Source: Rouxiella badensis (GTDB taxonomy: Bacteria; Pseudomonadota; Gammaproteobacteria; Enterobacterales; Enterobacteriaceae). Taken from it: a stretch of DNA of 64,000 nt. Location: the NCBI GenBank assembly GCA_026967495.1, contig CP114060.1:868001-932000 (forward strand), given 5' to 3'. Below the pieces are notes generated by a model, which was given only the letters and a program-made list of their open reading frames with translations, was not told the DNA's origin and made no database searches. A program made the position numbers and the translations under genes. This document shows, piece by piece, positions 55,757 to 64,000 of this stretch. Position 1 is the first letter of the stretch; the number at the start of each line of letters is the position of its first letter.

Positions 55757-55920
55757 CCCTTGGGCCTCTCTACGCGTGGTCATAATGACGTGCTAGAGTT
55801 CGCCTTGCAGACAGCAATTCGACGGAATCCCATAGCTTGGTTTTGGGGAAAATACCGTCCCAATAATTATCACGTATAGCGCGCTCTTATTGTTAGCGCG
55901 TATCAATAGGGGTGTGTTTT

Positions 55921-57847
55921 ATGTTTTCACCAGACGTTAAGGTCAAAGTTCAAAACTTTGGCCGCTTCCTGAGTAACATGGTAATGCCCAACATCGGCGC
56001 ATTTATAGCCTGGGGTATTATTACCGCACTGTTTATCCCAACCGGCTGGATCCCGAACGCGACGCTTGCCAAGTTAGTCGCCCCAATGATCACCTATCTT
56101 CTGCCGTTGCTGATTGGCTTCACCGGTGGACGTCTGGTCGGCGGCGATCGCGGTGGCGTGGTGGGTGCTATCACCACGATGGGTGTGATTGTGGGGGCGG
56201 ATATGCCCATGTTCCTCGGCGCGATGATTGCTGGTCCGCTGGGCGGGTGGTGCATCAAGCGCTTTGACCGCTGGGTAGACGGTAAAATCAAAAGCGGCTT
56301 CGAGATGCTGGTGAACAACTTCTCTGCCGGTATCATCGGTATGCTGTTGGCCGTGCTTTCGTTCCTGGCGATTGGTCCATTGGTTGAGGCATTGTCCAAA
56401 CTGCTGGCTGCGGGCGTGCATATCATGGTTATCCATAACCTGCTGCCGCTGGCCTCGATCTTCGTGGAACCCGCTAAAATTCTGTTCCTGAACAATGCCA
56501 TCAACCACGGTATTTTCTCCCCGTTGGGCATACAGCAGGCCACCGTCGCGGGTAAATCTATTTTCTTCCTGATTGAAGCCAACCCGGGTCCGGGCATGGG
56601 CGTGCTGATTGCTTACATGGTGTTTGGTCGCGGTAGCGCCAAGCAGTCTGCGGGCGGTGCGGCAATCATCCACTTCCTGGGGGGATTCACGAAATCTATT
56701 TCCCATACGTGCTGATGAATCCGCGCCTGCTGCTGGCGGTAATTCTCGGGGGTATGACCGGCGTGTTCACGCTGACCGTGCTGAACGGGGGCTGGTTTCT
56801 CCTGCATCTCCTGGCTCTATCATTGCCGTATTGGCGATGACGCCAAAAGGCACTTACTTCGCTAACATTACCGCTATCGTGCTGGCTTTCCTGGTTTCGT
56901 TTATCGTTTCTTCAATCCTGCTCAAAAGCTCGAAAGTGAAAGATGAAGACGATCTGGAGGCCGCGACACGCCGCGTTCAGGATATGAAAGCGCAGTCCAA
57001 AGGCCAGGTTTCGGCGGGTACTTCCGCCGCAGCAACCGGTGTGGCGGGTGACTTGTCTACCGTGCGTAAAATCATCGTAGCCTGCGACGCCGGTATGGGT
57101 TCAAGCGCGATGGGCGCAGGCGTGCTGCGTAAAAAAGTACAGGATGCCGGGCTGAGCAATATCTCTGTGACCAATACAGCGATAAACAACCTGCCGGATG
57201 ACGTCGATTTGGTCATTACCCATCGTGACCTCACCGAGCGTGCGATGCGTCAGGTTCCTCATGCGCAGCATATTTCTCTGACCAACTTCCTCGACAGCGG
57301 TCTGTATACTGACCTGGTTGCTCGTCTGGTAGACGTCAACAAGGCGACCGAATATAAAGAGCGCGTTAACACCACCCTGAGTGACAGTCTGGTGAGCGAA
57401 GCGGATAATACCAACCTGTTCCGCATTAGCCCGGAAAATATTTTCCTCGGACTGACCGCGAGCAACAAGGAACAAGCTATCCGCTTTGCCGGTGAGCAAC
57501 TGGTGAAAGGTGGCTACGTGCAAGAAGAGTACATCGAGGCGATGCTGGCCCGTGAGCAGCTGACCTCAACCTATCTTGGCGAGTCTATCGCGGTTCCTCA
57601 CGGCACTATCGAAGCGAAAGACCGCGTGCTGAAAACCGGTATCGTGTTCTGCCAGTATCCGCAGGGCATTCGCTGGGGTGAGGATGAAGACGACTCGGCG
57701 CGTTTGGTTATCGGTATTGCGGCTCGTAACAATGAGCACATTAACGTGATTACCAAACTGACTAACGCACTGGACGAGGACGGCGTTATCGACCGTCTGG
57801 CAAACACCACCAGCGTTGAAGAAGTGCTTAATATCCTGCGCGGTTAA
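55921..57847 (+). CDS. mtlA: PTS mannitol transporter subunit IICBA (two frameshifts)
   Basis: Restoring one G in each of two runs (56679-56684 and 56787-56791) gives 642 residues, the size of E. coli MtlA, which imports and phosphorylates mannitol. The membrane IIC domain starts VKVQNFGRFLSNMVMPNIGAFIAWG and contains NPGPGMG. IIB carries the phospho-cysteine loop IIVACDAGMGSSAMGAG. IIA carries the phospho-histidine in SIAVPHGTIEAKD. The ATG at 55921 agrees with the family start. It heads mtlADR behind the CRP sites. The G-run losses look like sequencing errors. Confidence 0.95.
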
Positions 57848-57904
57848 ACGCAGTTCCTCAATAACCTCAGGGTTATCGAGCTTTAAAATTTGAGAACGTG
57901 ACTA

Positions 57905-57947
57905 ACCGGGTCTGCCAATATCCAGCGTAGGGATAGCAGACCCGGTT
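57905..57947 (+). terminator. Hairpin in the mtlA-mtlD spacer
   Basis: A 12-bp stem (AACCGGGTCTGC with GCAGACCCGGTT) closes a 19-base loop and is followed by GTTGTT only. It may attenuate transcription or protect the mtlA message. Confidence 0.55.
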
Positions 57948-58001
57948 GTTGATTCGAAGCCCAGAGCTTCCTGGTTCTTGTCACCGTTTTAGGGAGTCAT
58001 C

Positions 58002-59151
58002 ATGAAAGCTTTACATTTTGGAGCAGGCAATATTGGCCGTGGTTTTATCGGCAAACTGCTTGCGGACGCACAGGTCGAGTCTCACGTTTGCCGACGTCCA
58101 TCCTGTTTTGCTCGATGCGCTGAAAAGCCGTAAAGGCTATAACGTCAATGTGGTTGGCGAGCAGGCCACCGTTGAGACCGTCAGCAATGTAAATGCCGTG
58201 AACAGCGCCGGTCAGGAGGCCATCGACCTGATTGCTCAGGTTGATTTAGTGACCACCGCCGTTGGGCCAACCATTCTTGAAAAAATCGCCCCTAACGTGG
58301 CGAAAGGCCTGATTCTGCGTCACCAGCAGGGCAATGAAAGCCCGCTGAACATTATTGCCTGTGAAAATATGGTGCGCGGCACCAGCCAGTTTAAACAGCA
58401 CGTCTTCAACGCATTGCCAGAAGATGAAAAAGCCTGGGTTGAAGCTCACGTCGGTTTCGTAGATTCCGCCGTTGACCGCATCGTCCCTCCGGCAGCCGCA
58501 GGCTCTTCCGACCCGCTCGAAGTGACGGTTGAAACCTTCAGCGAATGGATTGTCGATGAGACCCAGTTCAAGGGGCCGCTGCCAGACATTAAAGGGATGG
58601 AGCTGACCGACAACCTGATGGCCTTCGTCGAGCGTAAACTCTTCACGCTGAACACCGGCCACGCGATCACCGCCTACCTGGGTCAGCAGGCCGGCCATGC
58701 GACCATCCGTGATGCCATTCTCGACTCTACAGTGCGTGATGTGGTGAAAGGCGCGATGGAAGAGAGCGGCGCAGTGTTGATCAAACGCTACGGTTTTGAC
58801 GCAGAAAAGCACGCGGCTTACATCAAGAAAATTCTTTCTCGCTTTGAAAACCCTTACCTACAGGACGACGTCGAGCGCGTTGGTCGTCAGCCTCTGCGCA
58901 AACTTAGCGCGGGCGATCGTTTAATCAAGCCGCTGCTGGGCACTCAGGAATATGGCCTGCCGCACGCCAATCTGATTATCGGCATTGCCGCTGCTATGCG
59001 CTATCGCAGCGAACAAGACCCGCAGGCGCTGGAACTGGTTGAACTGCTTGACACACTGGGACCCAAAGCCACATTGGCACAAATTTCTGGCCTGCCGGCT
59101 GAGAGCGACGTGGTGGCTGAGGCCGTCAGCGCCTATGAGAAAATGCATTAA
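58002..59151 (+). CDS. mtlD: Mannitol-1-phosphate 5-dehydrogenase (frameshifted in this sequence)
   Basis: Without one extra T at 58080 this is a 382-residue MtlD, which oxidises mannitol 1-phosphate to fructose 6-phosphate with NAD. The dinucleotide loop is MKALHFGAGNIGRGFIG. The conserved K-x5-N-x2-H part of polyol dehydrogenases is visible as KLFTLNTGH. The extra base turns GAGCTC (Q-V-E-L-T-F) into GAGTCTC. AGGGAG precedes ATG 58002. It is the second gene of the mannitol operon. Confidence 0.95.
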
Positions 59152-59238
59152 GGGAGCATTGAATCTTTCTAAACCCCCAAGTTACTGGAGCGGATTCAGC
59201 CACTGAAGGGTATCCCAACACCAGGTGAAGAAAGAGGT

Positions 59239-59259
59239 GTCGGGCGTAAATCGCCCGAC
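59239..59259 (+). terminator. Hairpin between mtlD and mtlR
   Basis: GTCGGGCG pairs exactly with CGCCCGAC around TAAAT. There is no T-run, so partial attenuation or message processing is more likely than full termination. Confidence 0.5.
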
Positions 59260-59289
59260 CTGCCTCAATCAGGGAAGACGCCGTGGGCG

Positions 59290-59871
59290 TTGAAAGACTC
59301 ACTTAACATCGTGATAGCGACCATGGAAAAAGCACAGGCGTTCGAGAACCGGGTATTGGAAAAGCTGAATGCGGGCAAAACCGTGCGCACTTTTCTGATG
59401 ACAGCGGTAGAGCTGTTGGCTGAAGCACTGGATATTCTGGTGGTTCAGGTCTTTCGCAAAGATGACTATGCGGTGAAATATGCCGTAGAGCCTTTACTTT
59501 CCGGCAGCGGGCCGCTGGGAGATTTGTCAGTGCGCCTTAAGCTGGTTTATGCGCTTGGCGTAATCAGTCGCAACGAATATGAAGATGCCGAGCTGCTTAT
59601 GGCTCTGCGTGAAGAACTCAACTACGACGGCAACGAATACCGTTTTACCGATGACGAAATTCTTGGTCCCTTTGGCGAGCTGCACTGCGTCGCCTCTCTG
59701 CCTCCGGCACCTACGTTCCTGAAGCCCGGCGAGGCCGACGAGTCGATGATAGCGATGCAGCGTCAGCGTTATCAGCAGATTGTTCGCTCAACCATGGTCC
59801 TTTCGCTCACCGGGCTGATTGCCCATATCAGCAATCAGCAGCCCTCCCGCCTTTCGCCGGTTAAGCGTTAA
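59290..59871 (+). CDS. mtlR: Mannitol operon repressor MtlR
   Basis: About 193 residues match MtlR, the repressor of the mannitol operon, an all-helical protein without a standard DNA-binding fold. Shared blocks are AFENRVLEKLNAGKTVRTFLMTAVELL, VVQVFRKDDYAVKYAVEPLLSGSGPLGDLSVRLKL and DDEILGPFGELHCVASLPP. The longest start is TTG 59290. ATG 59323 is an alternative. The N-terminus is shorter than in E. coli, so the true start may lie further up behind another indel. It is the third mtl gene. Confidence 0.93.
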   Translation: MKDSLNIVIATMEKAQAFENRVLEKLNAGKTVRTFLMTAVELLAEALDILVVQVFRKDDYAVKYAVEPLLSGSGPLGDLSVRLKLVYALGVISRNEYEDAELLMALREELNYDGNEYRFTDDEILGPFGELHCVASLPPAPTFLKPGEADESMIAMQRQRYQQIVRSTMVLSLTGLIAHISNQQPSRLSPVKR

Positions 59872-60309
59872 TTAAGCCTTTTTGCGCCAGAATTTCCGCA
59901 CGGCAAGCACTAAAACCAGCGAGATTGCCATCGACGTAAAATAGATTTTCGAAGAAGGGAAGTCGTTAACGGAAATCGCCACATCGCTGCTGACGGAATT
60001 CTGGAAACGATGCGTTTCCATCGTGACGAAGAGATAAAGGAAAAGGGCATTAAGGATCAGCAGCACAACCTGGAAAATACTCTCTTTTTTAAAACACAGC
60101 GGTTTTATCATGCCCAAAAAATAATGGGACAAAAGAAAGTAGGCGGCATACTCAACGGCTATCGTCACAGGGAGTAAAATAAACGCGGTGGCGTCGGTTA
60201 TCATAGCGGGATGGTTTCCGAGATATTGGGCGACTAATATATCCAACGATAAATAGCCGAATAATGCGAAAAGAAACCCAAACCCAATCAGAAAATATGC
60301 CTTTACCAT
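59872..60309 (-). CDS. Four-helix membrane protein of unknown function
   Basis: I do not recognise this protein of 145 residues. Four hydrophobic segments lie at about residues 3-25, 40-62, 72-95 and 120-137, with a polar loop between the third and fourth (RFQNSVSSDVAISVNDFPSSK) and a basic tail RKFWRKKA. It is probably an inner-membrane protein. ATG 60309 is preferred because it starts the first hydrophobic segment. Its stop codon abuts that of mtlR on the other strand. Confidence 0.6.
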   Translation of the reverse strand: MVKAYFLIGFGFLFALFGYLSLDILVAQYLGNHPAMITDATAFILLPVTIAVEYAAYFLLSHYFLGMIKPLCFKKESIFQVVLLILNALFLYLFVTMETHRFQNSVSSDVAISVNDFPSSKIYFTSMAISLVLVLAVRKFWRKKA

Positions 60310-60392
60310 TTTTATCTCGTCACGCTTTGTCAGGTTACAAATCATAACCTGACAATAATCCCTTTATAAAGCTTTAATAAAATCCAGCGCAT

Positions 60393-61004
60393 TCAATGAA
60401 TAAAAGCGTTTTTTAGCTCATCGAACAGTAACCACAGCGCCGTCAACGCCATTAACCCTGCCATCAGCGTATTAAACGCCTTAAGTTTCCATTCAACCTG
60501 TAACGCCAGACGTAGCCTGTCGCCCATCAGCGCCCAGATCAACACGCAGGGCAAATTGAGTATTGCAAAACCTATACTGTTCGCCAGCGTGTGATGCAGC
60601 ATATTGCCTCCTGGCGGTGTAAACAGGATGGCCACGTTGGTTGCCATCAGCCAGGCTTTTGGATTAATTATCTGAAAAAGCGCGCCGTTTATCAGGCGCA
60701 TTGGGCGATCTTCGGCCCTGTTCTGCGGCGTAGAGGAGCGAAAAATCTTCCAGGATAGCCAGAAAAGATAGGCACAGCCGATCACCGCCATTGGCAGGCG
60801 GATTACCGTCATCCAGCTCAATATAACGGCCAGCAAAGACGTCAGTACGGCGCACTGTAGCGCGCAGCCCAGCGTAATACCGAACGTCATCGGCAGCGTT
60901 TTACGCAGTCCGAAGTTTACGCCAGACGAGGCGAGCAGCAGATTATTAGGGCCCGGTGTAATAGACATCACGGTCACGTAACTCATAAAAGCAGTATCCA
61001 GCAT
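60393..61004 (-). CDS. LysE/RhtB-family amino-acid exporter
   Basis: The 203-residue membrane protein has the LysE/RhtB pattern: first helix with SYVTVMSITPGPNNLLLASSGVNFGLRKTLP, then about five more hydrophobic segments and the internal NGALFQIINPKAWLMA motif. Such proteins pump amino acids or related solutes out of the cell. The substrate is unknown. It is divergent from a MocR-type regulator, which is a common pairing and suggests control by that regulator. Confidence 0.85.
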   Translation of the reverse strand: MLDTAFMSYVTVMSITPGPNNLLLASSGVNFGLRKTLPMTFGITLGCALQCAVLTSLLAVILSWMTVIRLPMAVIGCAYLFWLSWKIFRSSTPQNRAEDRPMRLINGALFQIINPKAWLMATNVAILFTPPGGNMLHHTLANSIGFAILNLPCVLIWALMGDRLRLALQVEWKLKAFNTLMAGLMALTALWLLFDELKNAFIH

Positions 61005-61165
61005 CGGGCGTTCCTTATGTTAATGCGCTCTGCGGCGGTAGAACCAATGAGTGATTAGCATAGGACGTTAAATGCGCTGGTTACAGAACCAGATATCAGC
61101 TATTGTTATGGTTACAGTGGGTTAAAATATGAACTGTATCCATCTATTTGACGGGAACTGACACC

Positions 61166-62669
61166 ATGGCCGAATTCATGCCCGCAACTCTGCTCTCTGT
61201 CGCCACCGACGAGGCGGCGGGAGAGACCCGATATCACCAGCTCGCCGACCAAATGGCCGAAGCCATTCGCCGCGGTACGCTCCTGCCCGGCAGCCGACTG
61301 CCTTCGGTGAGGCGCTGCTCTCAGATGCATCAGGTCAGCATTAACACGGTGGTTGCCGCCTATCGCCGTCTGGAAGACCGAGGGCTTATCGAGGCGCGTC
61401 CGCAGTCGGGATTTTATGTTAGCAGCGCGCTGCCGGTGCTCGAAAGCCGGATAGAAGAGCATTCTCCCGCCGCCGAACCGGCCGATGAAGTGCTGGCGCT
61501 GATCGATAAAGTATTCGCTGCGCAGACTAACCCCGAATACACCAACATTTCTTTGGCCTGCCCGCAGACCAGTGATTTTTATCCTGGCGGAAAACTGGGA
61601 CGCATTATGTCATCGCTGCTGCGTCGCCAACCAAAAATAATCAGCCAATATGCGCTGCCGCCGGGAAGTCTGCATTTGCGCCAGCAGGTTGCCCGTCGCG
61701 CGATGGCGCTCGGCATGATCCTCGAACCGAACGATATCACCCTGACCCACGGCTGCATGGAGGCGCTGCAGCTCGCACTCCGCGTCACTACCCAGCCTGG
61801 TGATAGCGTCGGGCTGGAAACACCGACCTATTTTTCCTGCTGCCGCTGCTGGCCAGTTTGGGATTGAAGGCGGTAGAAATTCCGACCGATCCGCAGGATG
61901 GATTGTCTCTCGACGCGCTGGAGCTGATGCTGAGCGAGAAGCGGCTTAATGCGGTGATTGCTATGCCGACTGCGCAAAATCCGATGGGTTTCACCATGCC
62001 GTTGGCTGCCAAAAAACGTCTGGCACGCCTGATGAATGACTATCAGGTGCCGCTGATTGAAGACGGGCTTTACGCCGAAATTCAGTTCGGCGCAACGCTC
62101 TCTCCGGCGGTGAAATCGTTTGATAAAAACGGCTGGGTGCTTTTTTGCACCAGCTTTACCAAAACGCTGGCGCCTGATTTTCGTATTGGCTGGATAGCCG
62201 GCGGACGCTTTGGCGAAAAACTGCGTCAGCTCAAGGCGGTGTCTTCTATGTCTGAGTCGGTGTTGCTGTCGGAAACGTTAGCGGTATTTTTAGAGTCTGG
62301 CGGTTTTGACCATCATCTTAGAAGCTTGAGAAGGCGCTATGCCGCACAAATCGATGAGGCGAAATCACTGATTATGCGTTATTTCCCACAGGGCACGCGG
62401 GCGACACAGCCGAAAGGTGGGTTCGTTTTTGGGTTGATTTACCCCCCGCCGTTGATACGGTGAAGCTTTTTGACCTCCTGCTGATGGAGAAAATCTGCCT
62501 CACGCCCGGCACACTGTACTCACCGAGTGGGCGCTATCGCAACGCGCTGCGTTTGTCATGCTGTTATCCGTTTGATGCGCGCTATACCGACGCGCTGGCA
62601 CGGGTAGGGCGGCGAGCCTGTGAGATAAGTGGATTACCGCCCGGCATCGTTACACAGGCTGCTGAATAG
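61166..62669 (+). CDS. MocR-type GntR/aminotransferase regulator (two frameshifts)
   Basis: Restoring one T at 61831-61835 and one at 62426-62430 gives about 501 residues. The N-terminal GntR winged helix (TRYHQLADQMAEAIRRGTLLPGSRLPSVRRCSQMHQVSINTVVAAYRRLEDRGLIEARPQ) is followed by a fold-type I aminotransferase-like domain with the PLP lysine in CTSFTKTLAPDFRIGW. MocR proteins use PLP or its adducts as effectors. ATG 61166 has GGGAACTG upstream. The divergent LysE-type exporter is the probable target. Confidence 0.85.
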
Positions 62670-62758
62670 ACAACTTCCTGTTACACTAGAGGTTGAATTC
62701 AATTTTAGTCGTCCTGCCCCGCAATCTCGCGGCGCCTGATGGCATACGGGTTAGCGAA

Positions 62759-63121
62759 ATGATCGAAAAAGAAAAAGCAGAGATTAAACGTCTTAGCGAT
62801 ATGCTCGATGCACTGAATCACAAAGATGCGACCGTTATTCAGCAAGGCGTGACCGAGCTGATAGACCAGCACATGAAAGAAAAAGAGAAGCTGGCGGCTG
62901 AAATCGAGCGTCTGCGTAGCGTTAAAGAGGTCAAGCTGAGCGCCGAAGCGCAGAAGCTGGCACAACTGCCGTTCCGTCGTGAAATCACCAAGAAAGAGCA
63001 GGCCGATATGGGCACGCTGAAGAAAGCCGTTCGCGGTATCGTGGTGGTTCACCCGATGACGGCGTTGGGCCGTGAGATGGGTTTGAAAACAGTGACAGGC
63101 TTCGCTAAAAAAGAGTTTTGA
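62759..63121 (+). CDS. yibL: Ribosome-associated protein YibL (DUF2810)
   Basis: The 120-residue, lysine-rich, coiled-coil-prone protein matches YibL, which co-purifies with ribosomes in E. coli and has no settled role. It starts MIEKEKAEIKRLSDMLDALN and ends with RGIVVVHPMTALGREMGLKTVTGFAKKEF. ATG 62759 is preferred to a longer frame that opens at 62693. In E. coli yibL also lies downstream of mtlADR, and here three genes have come in between. Confidence 0.9.
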   Translation: MIEKEKAEIKRLSDMLDALNHKDATVIQQGVTELIDQHMKEKEKLAAEIERLRSVKEVKLSAEAQKLAQLPFRREITKKEQADMGTLKKAVRGIVVVHPMTALGREMGLKTVTGFAKKEF

Positions 63122-63141
63122 TATTCGACCTTTTTAAGCTT

Positions 63142-63178
63142 AAAAAAAACCGACGAAGCAAGCTTCGTCGGTTTTTTT
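63142..63178. terminator. Bidirectional terminator between yibL and sodA
   Basis: ACCGACGAAGC pairs exactly with GCTTCGTCGGT around AA, with A8 on the left and T7 on the right, so it works for both converging genes. Confidence 0.93.
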
Positions 63179-63217
63179 ATGGCTTTTTTCCGGATTCTAA
63201 AACCCGGAAAAGAAGGC

Positions 63218-63838
63218 TTATTTAGCGGCTGCGAAGTTCTCAGCGGCTACGTCCCAGTTAACCACATCCCAGAATGCTTTGATGTAGTCAGGGCGTTTGT
63301 TCTGATATTTCAGATAGTAAGCGTGTTCCCAAACGTCCAGACCCACGATTGGAGTACCTGATGCGCCAGAGATTGCTTCGCCTAACAGTGGGCTGTCCTG
63401 GTTAGCAGTAGAAACTACAGCCAGTTTGCCGTCTTTCTTAACCAGCCAAGCCCAGCCAGAACCGAAACGGGTTGCTGCAGCTTTCTCAAAGGCTTCTTTG
63501 AAAGCGTCAACGCTGCCGAAGTCACGTTCGATAGCGGCTTTCAGTTCGCCCTGCAGGGTGGTGCCCTTTTTCAGGCCTTTCCAGAAGAAGCTGTGGTTAG
63601 CGTGGCCGCCTGCGTTGTTACGCAGAACCGTTTTCTTGTCAGCTGGTACTTTATCAAAGTTCAGCAGCAGCTCTTCAACCGGCAGCTTTGCCAGTTCTGG
63701 CAGGCTTTCCAACGCTGCGTTAGCGTTGTTTACATAAGTCTGGTGGTGTTTAGTGTGATGGATTTCCATCGTTTCTTTGTCGAAATGCGGCTCAAGTGCG
63801 TCGTACGCGTAAGGCAGGGATGGTAGTGAATAACTCAT
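63218..63838 (-). CDS. sodA: Superoxide dismutase [Mn]
   Basis: The 206-residue protein is cytoplasmic manganese superoxide dismutase. It starts MSYSLPSLPYAYDALEPHFD. The metal ligands lie in MEIHHTKHHQTY (first His), NHSFFWKGL (second His) and DVWEHAYYLKYQNKR (Asp and His). GSGWAWLV and the MnSOD-type GGHANHSFFW support Mn over Fe. ATG 63838 has GGAG eight bases upstream. A Fur-like box at 63921 fits iron repression, as in E. coli. Confidence 0.97.
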   Translation of the reverse strand: MSYSLPSLPYAYDALEPHFDKETMEIHHTKHHQTYVNNANAALESLPELAKLPVEELLLNFDKVPADKKTVLRNNAGGHANHSFFWKGLKKGTTLQGELKAAIERDFGSVDAFKEAFEKAAATRFGSGWAWLVKKDGKLAVVSTANQDSPLLGEAISGASGTPIVGLDVWEHAYYLKYQNKRPDYIKAFWDVVNWDVAAENFAAAK

Positions 63839-63920
63839 GTTCATCAGCTCCATTTTTGTTGGGCAGTGCAGAGTAGTATGAGCACCGCGTAATCAGTGGG
63901 ATCATTATAGTTAATAAATT

Positions 63921-63939
63921 GATATTGAAAATGATTATC
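63921..63939 (-). promoter_or_regulatory. Fur box upstream of sodA
   Basis: On the minus strand GATAATCATTTTCAATATC matches the 19-base Fur consensus GATAATGATAATCATTATC at 15 positions, about 85 bases ahead of sodA. Confidence 0.8.
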
Positions 63940-64000
63940 TATGCTCCGCACTTTGTGTGGGTATTACACAGCCCGCGTTATCCGTGGCTTAGAGCAAGAT

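Overview
The window looks like a chromosome segment of an enterobacterium (order Enterobacterales). It carries the conserved dnaA block (mnmE-yidC-yidD-rnpA-rpmH, then dnaA-dnaN-recF-gyrB), together with yidA, yidR-yidQ-ibpA-ibpB, avtA, yiaD/tag/yiaC, glyQS, the mannitol operon with yibL, and sodA, all with proteins very close to E. coli. The accessory content (EsaI/EsaR-type quorum sensing, Kdo hydroxylase, 2-ketogluconate and guanidine genes) would suit a Yersiniaceae/Hafniaceae-type genus such as Rahnella, Rouxiella or Serratia. I cannot fix the genus from sequence alone.

Layout. 1-1560: end of an adenine permease gene, chrR, and a phosphopantetheinyl transferase. 2051-3055: an orphan toxin-like gene with a GAP repeat. 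3124-13892: the replication and RNA-processing core. 14039-17004: a large protein with a C-terminal R-S-E ADP-ribosyltransferase signature, placed between gyrB and yidA. 17077-22260: yidA, yidR, yidQ, ibpA, ibpB, avtA. 22440-26943: a 2-ketogluconate module (ghrB, MFS transporter, TIM-barrel enzyme, PtxS-like LacI). 27101-33708: yiaD, yiaC, tag, an MFS transporter, glyQ, glyS. 33925-37731: a PLP lyase, a GlxA-type regulator divergent from a DJ-1 protein, and a Kdo hydroxylase. 37867-45747: a guanidine-degradation operon headed by a guanidine-I riboswitch. 46102-48218: yiaF, a DsbA-like protein and a small membrane protein. 48450-52935: a LysR regulator divergent from a dehydroshikimate-type operon that includes a Tat-exported dehydroquinate dehydratase. 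53112-55267: a convergent luxI/luxR pair with an AT-rich upstream region that holds two lux-box-like palindromes, a 31-codon hydrophobic ORF and a terminator. 55582-59871: mtlADR behind four CRP sites. 59872-63838: a membrane protein, a LysE exporter, a MocR regulator, yibL and sodA.

A dominant feature of this sequence is frameshifting. Eighteen genes, including the essential dnaA and glyQ, are split by single-base indels. The deletions fall mainly in homopolymers. At least seven insertions fall in the centre of GAG^CYC sites. I read this as systematic sequencing or assembly error, possibly marking a modified DNA motif, and I annotate the split genes as whole genes.
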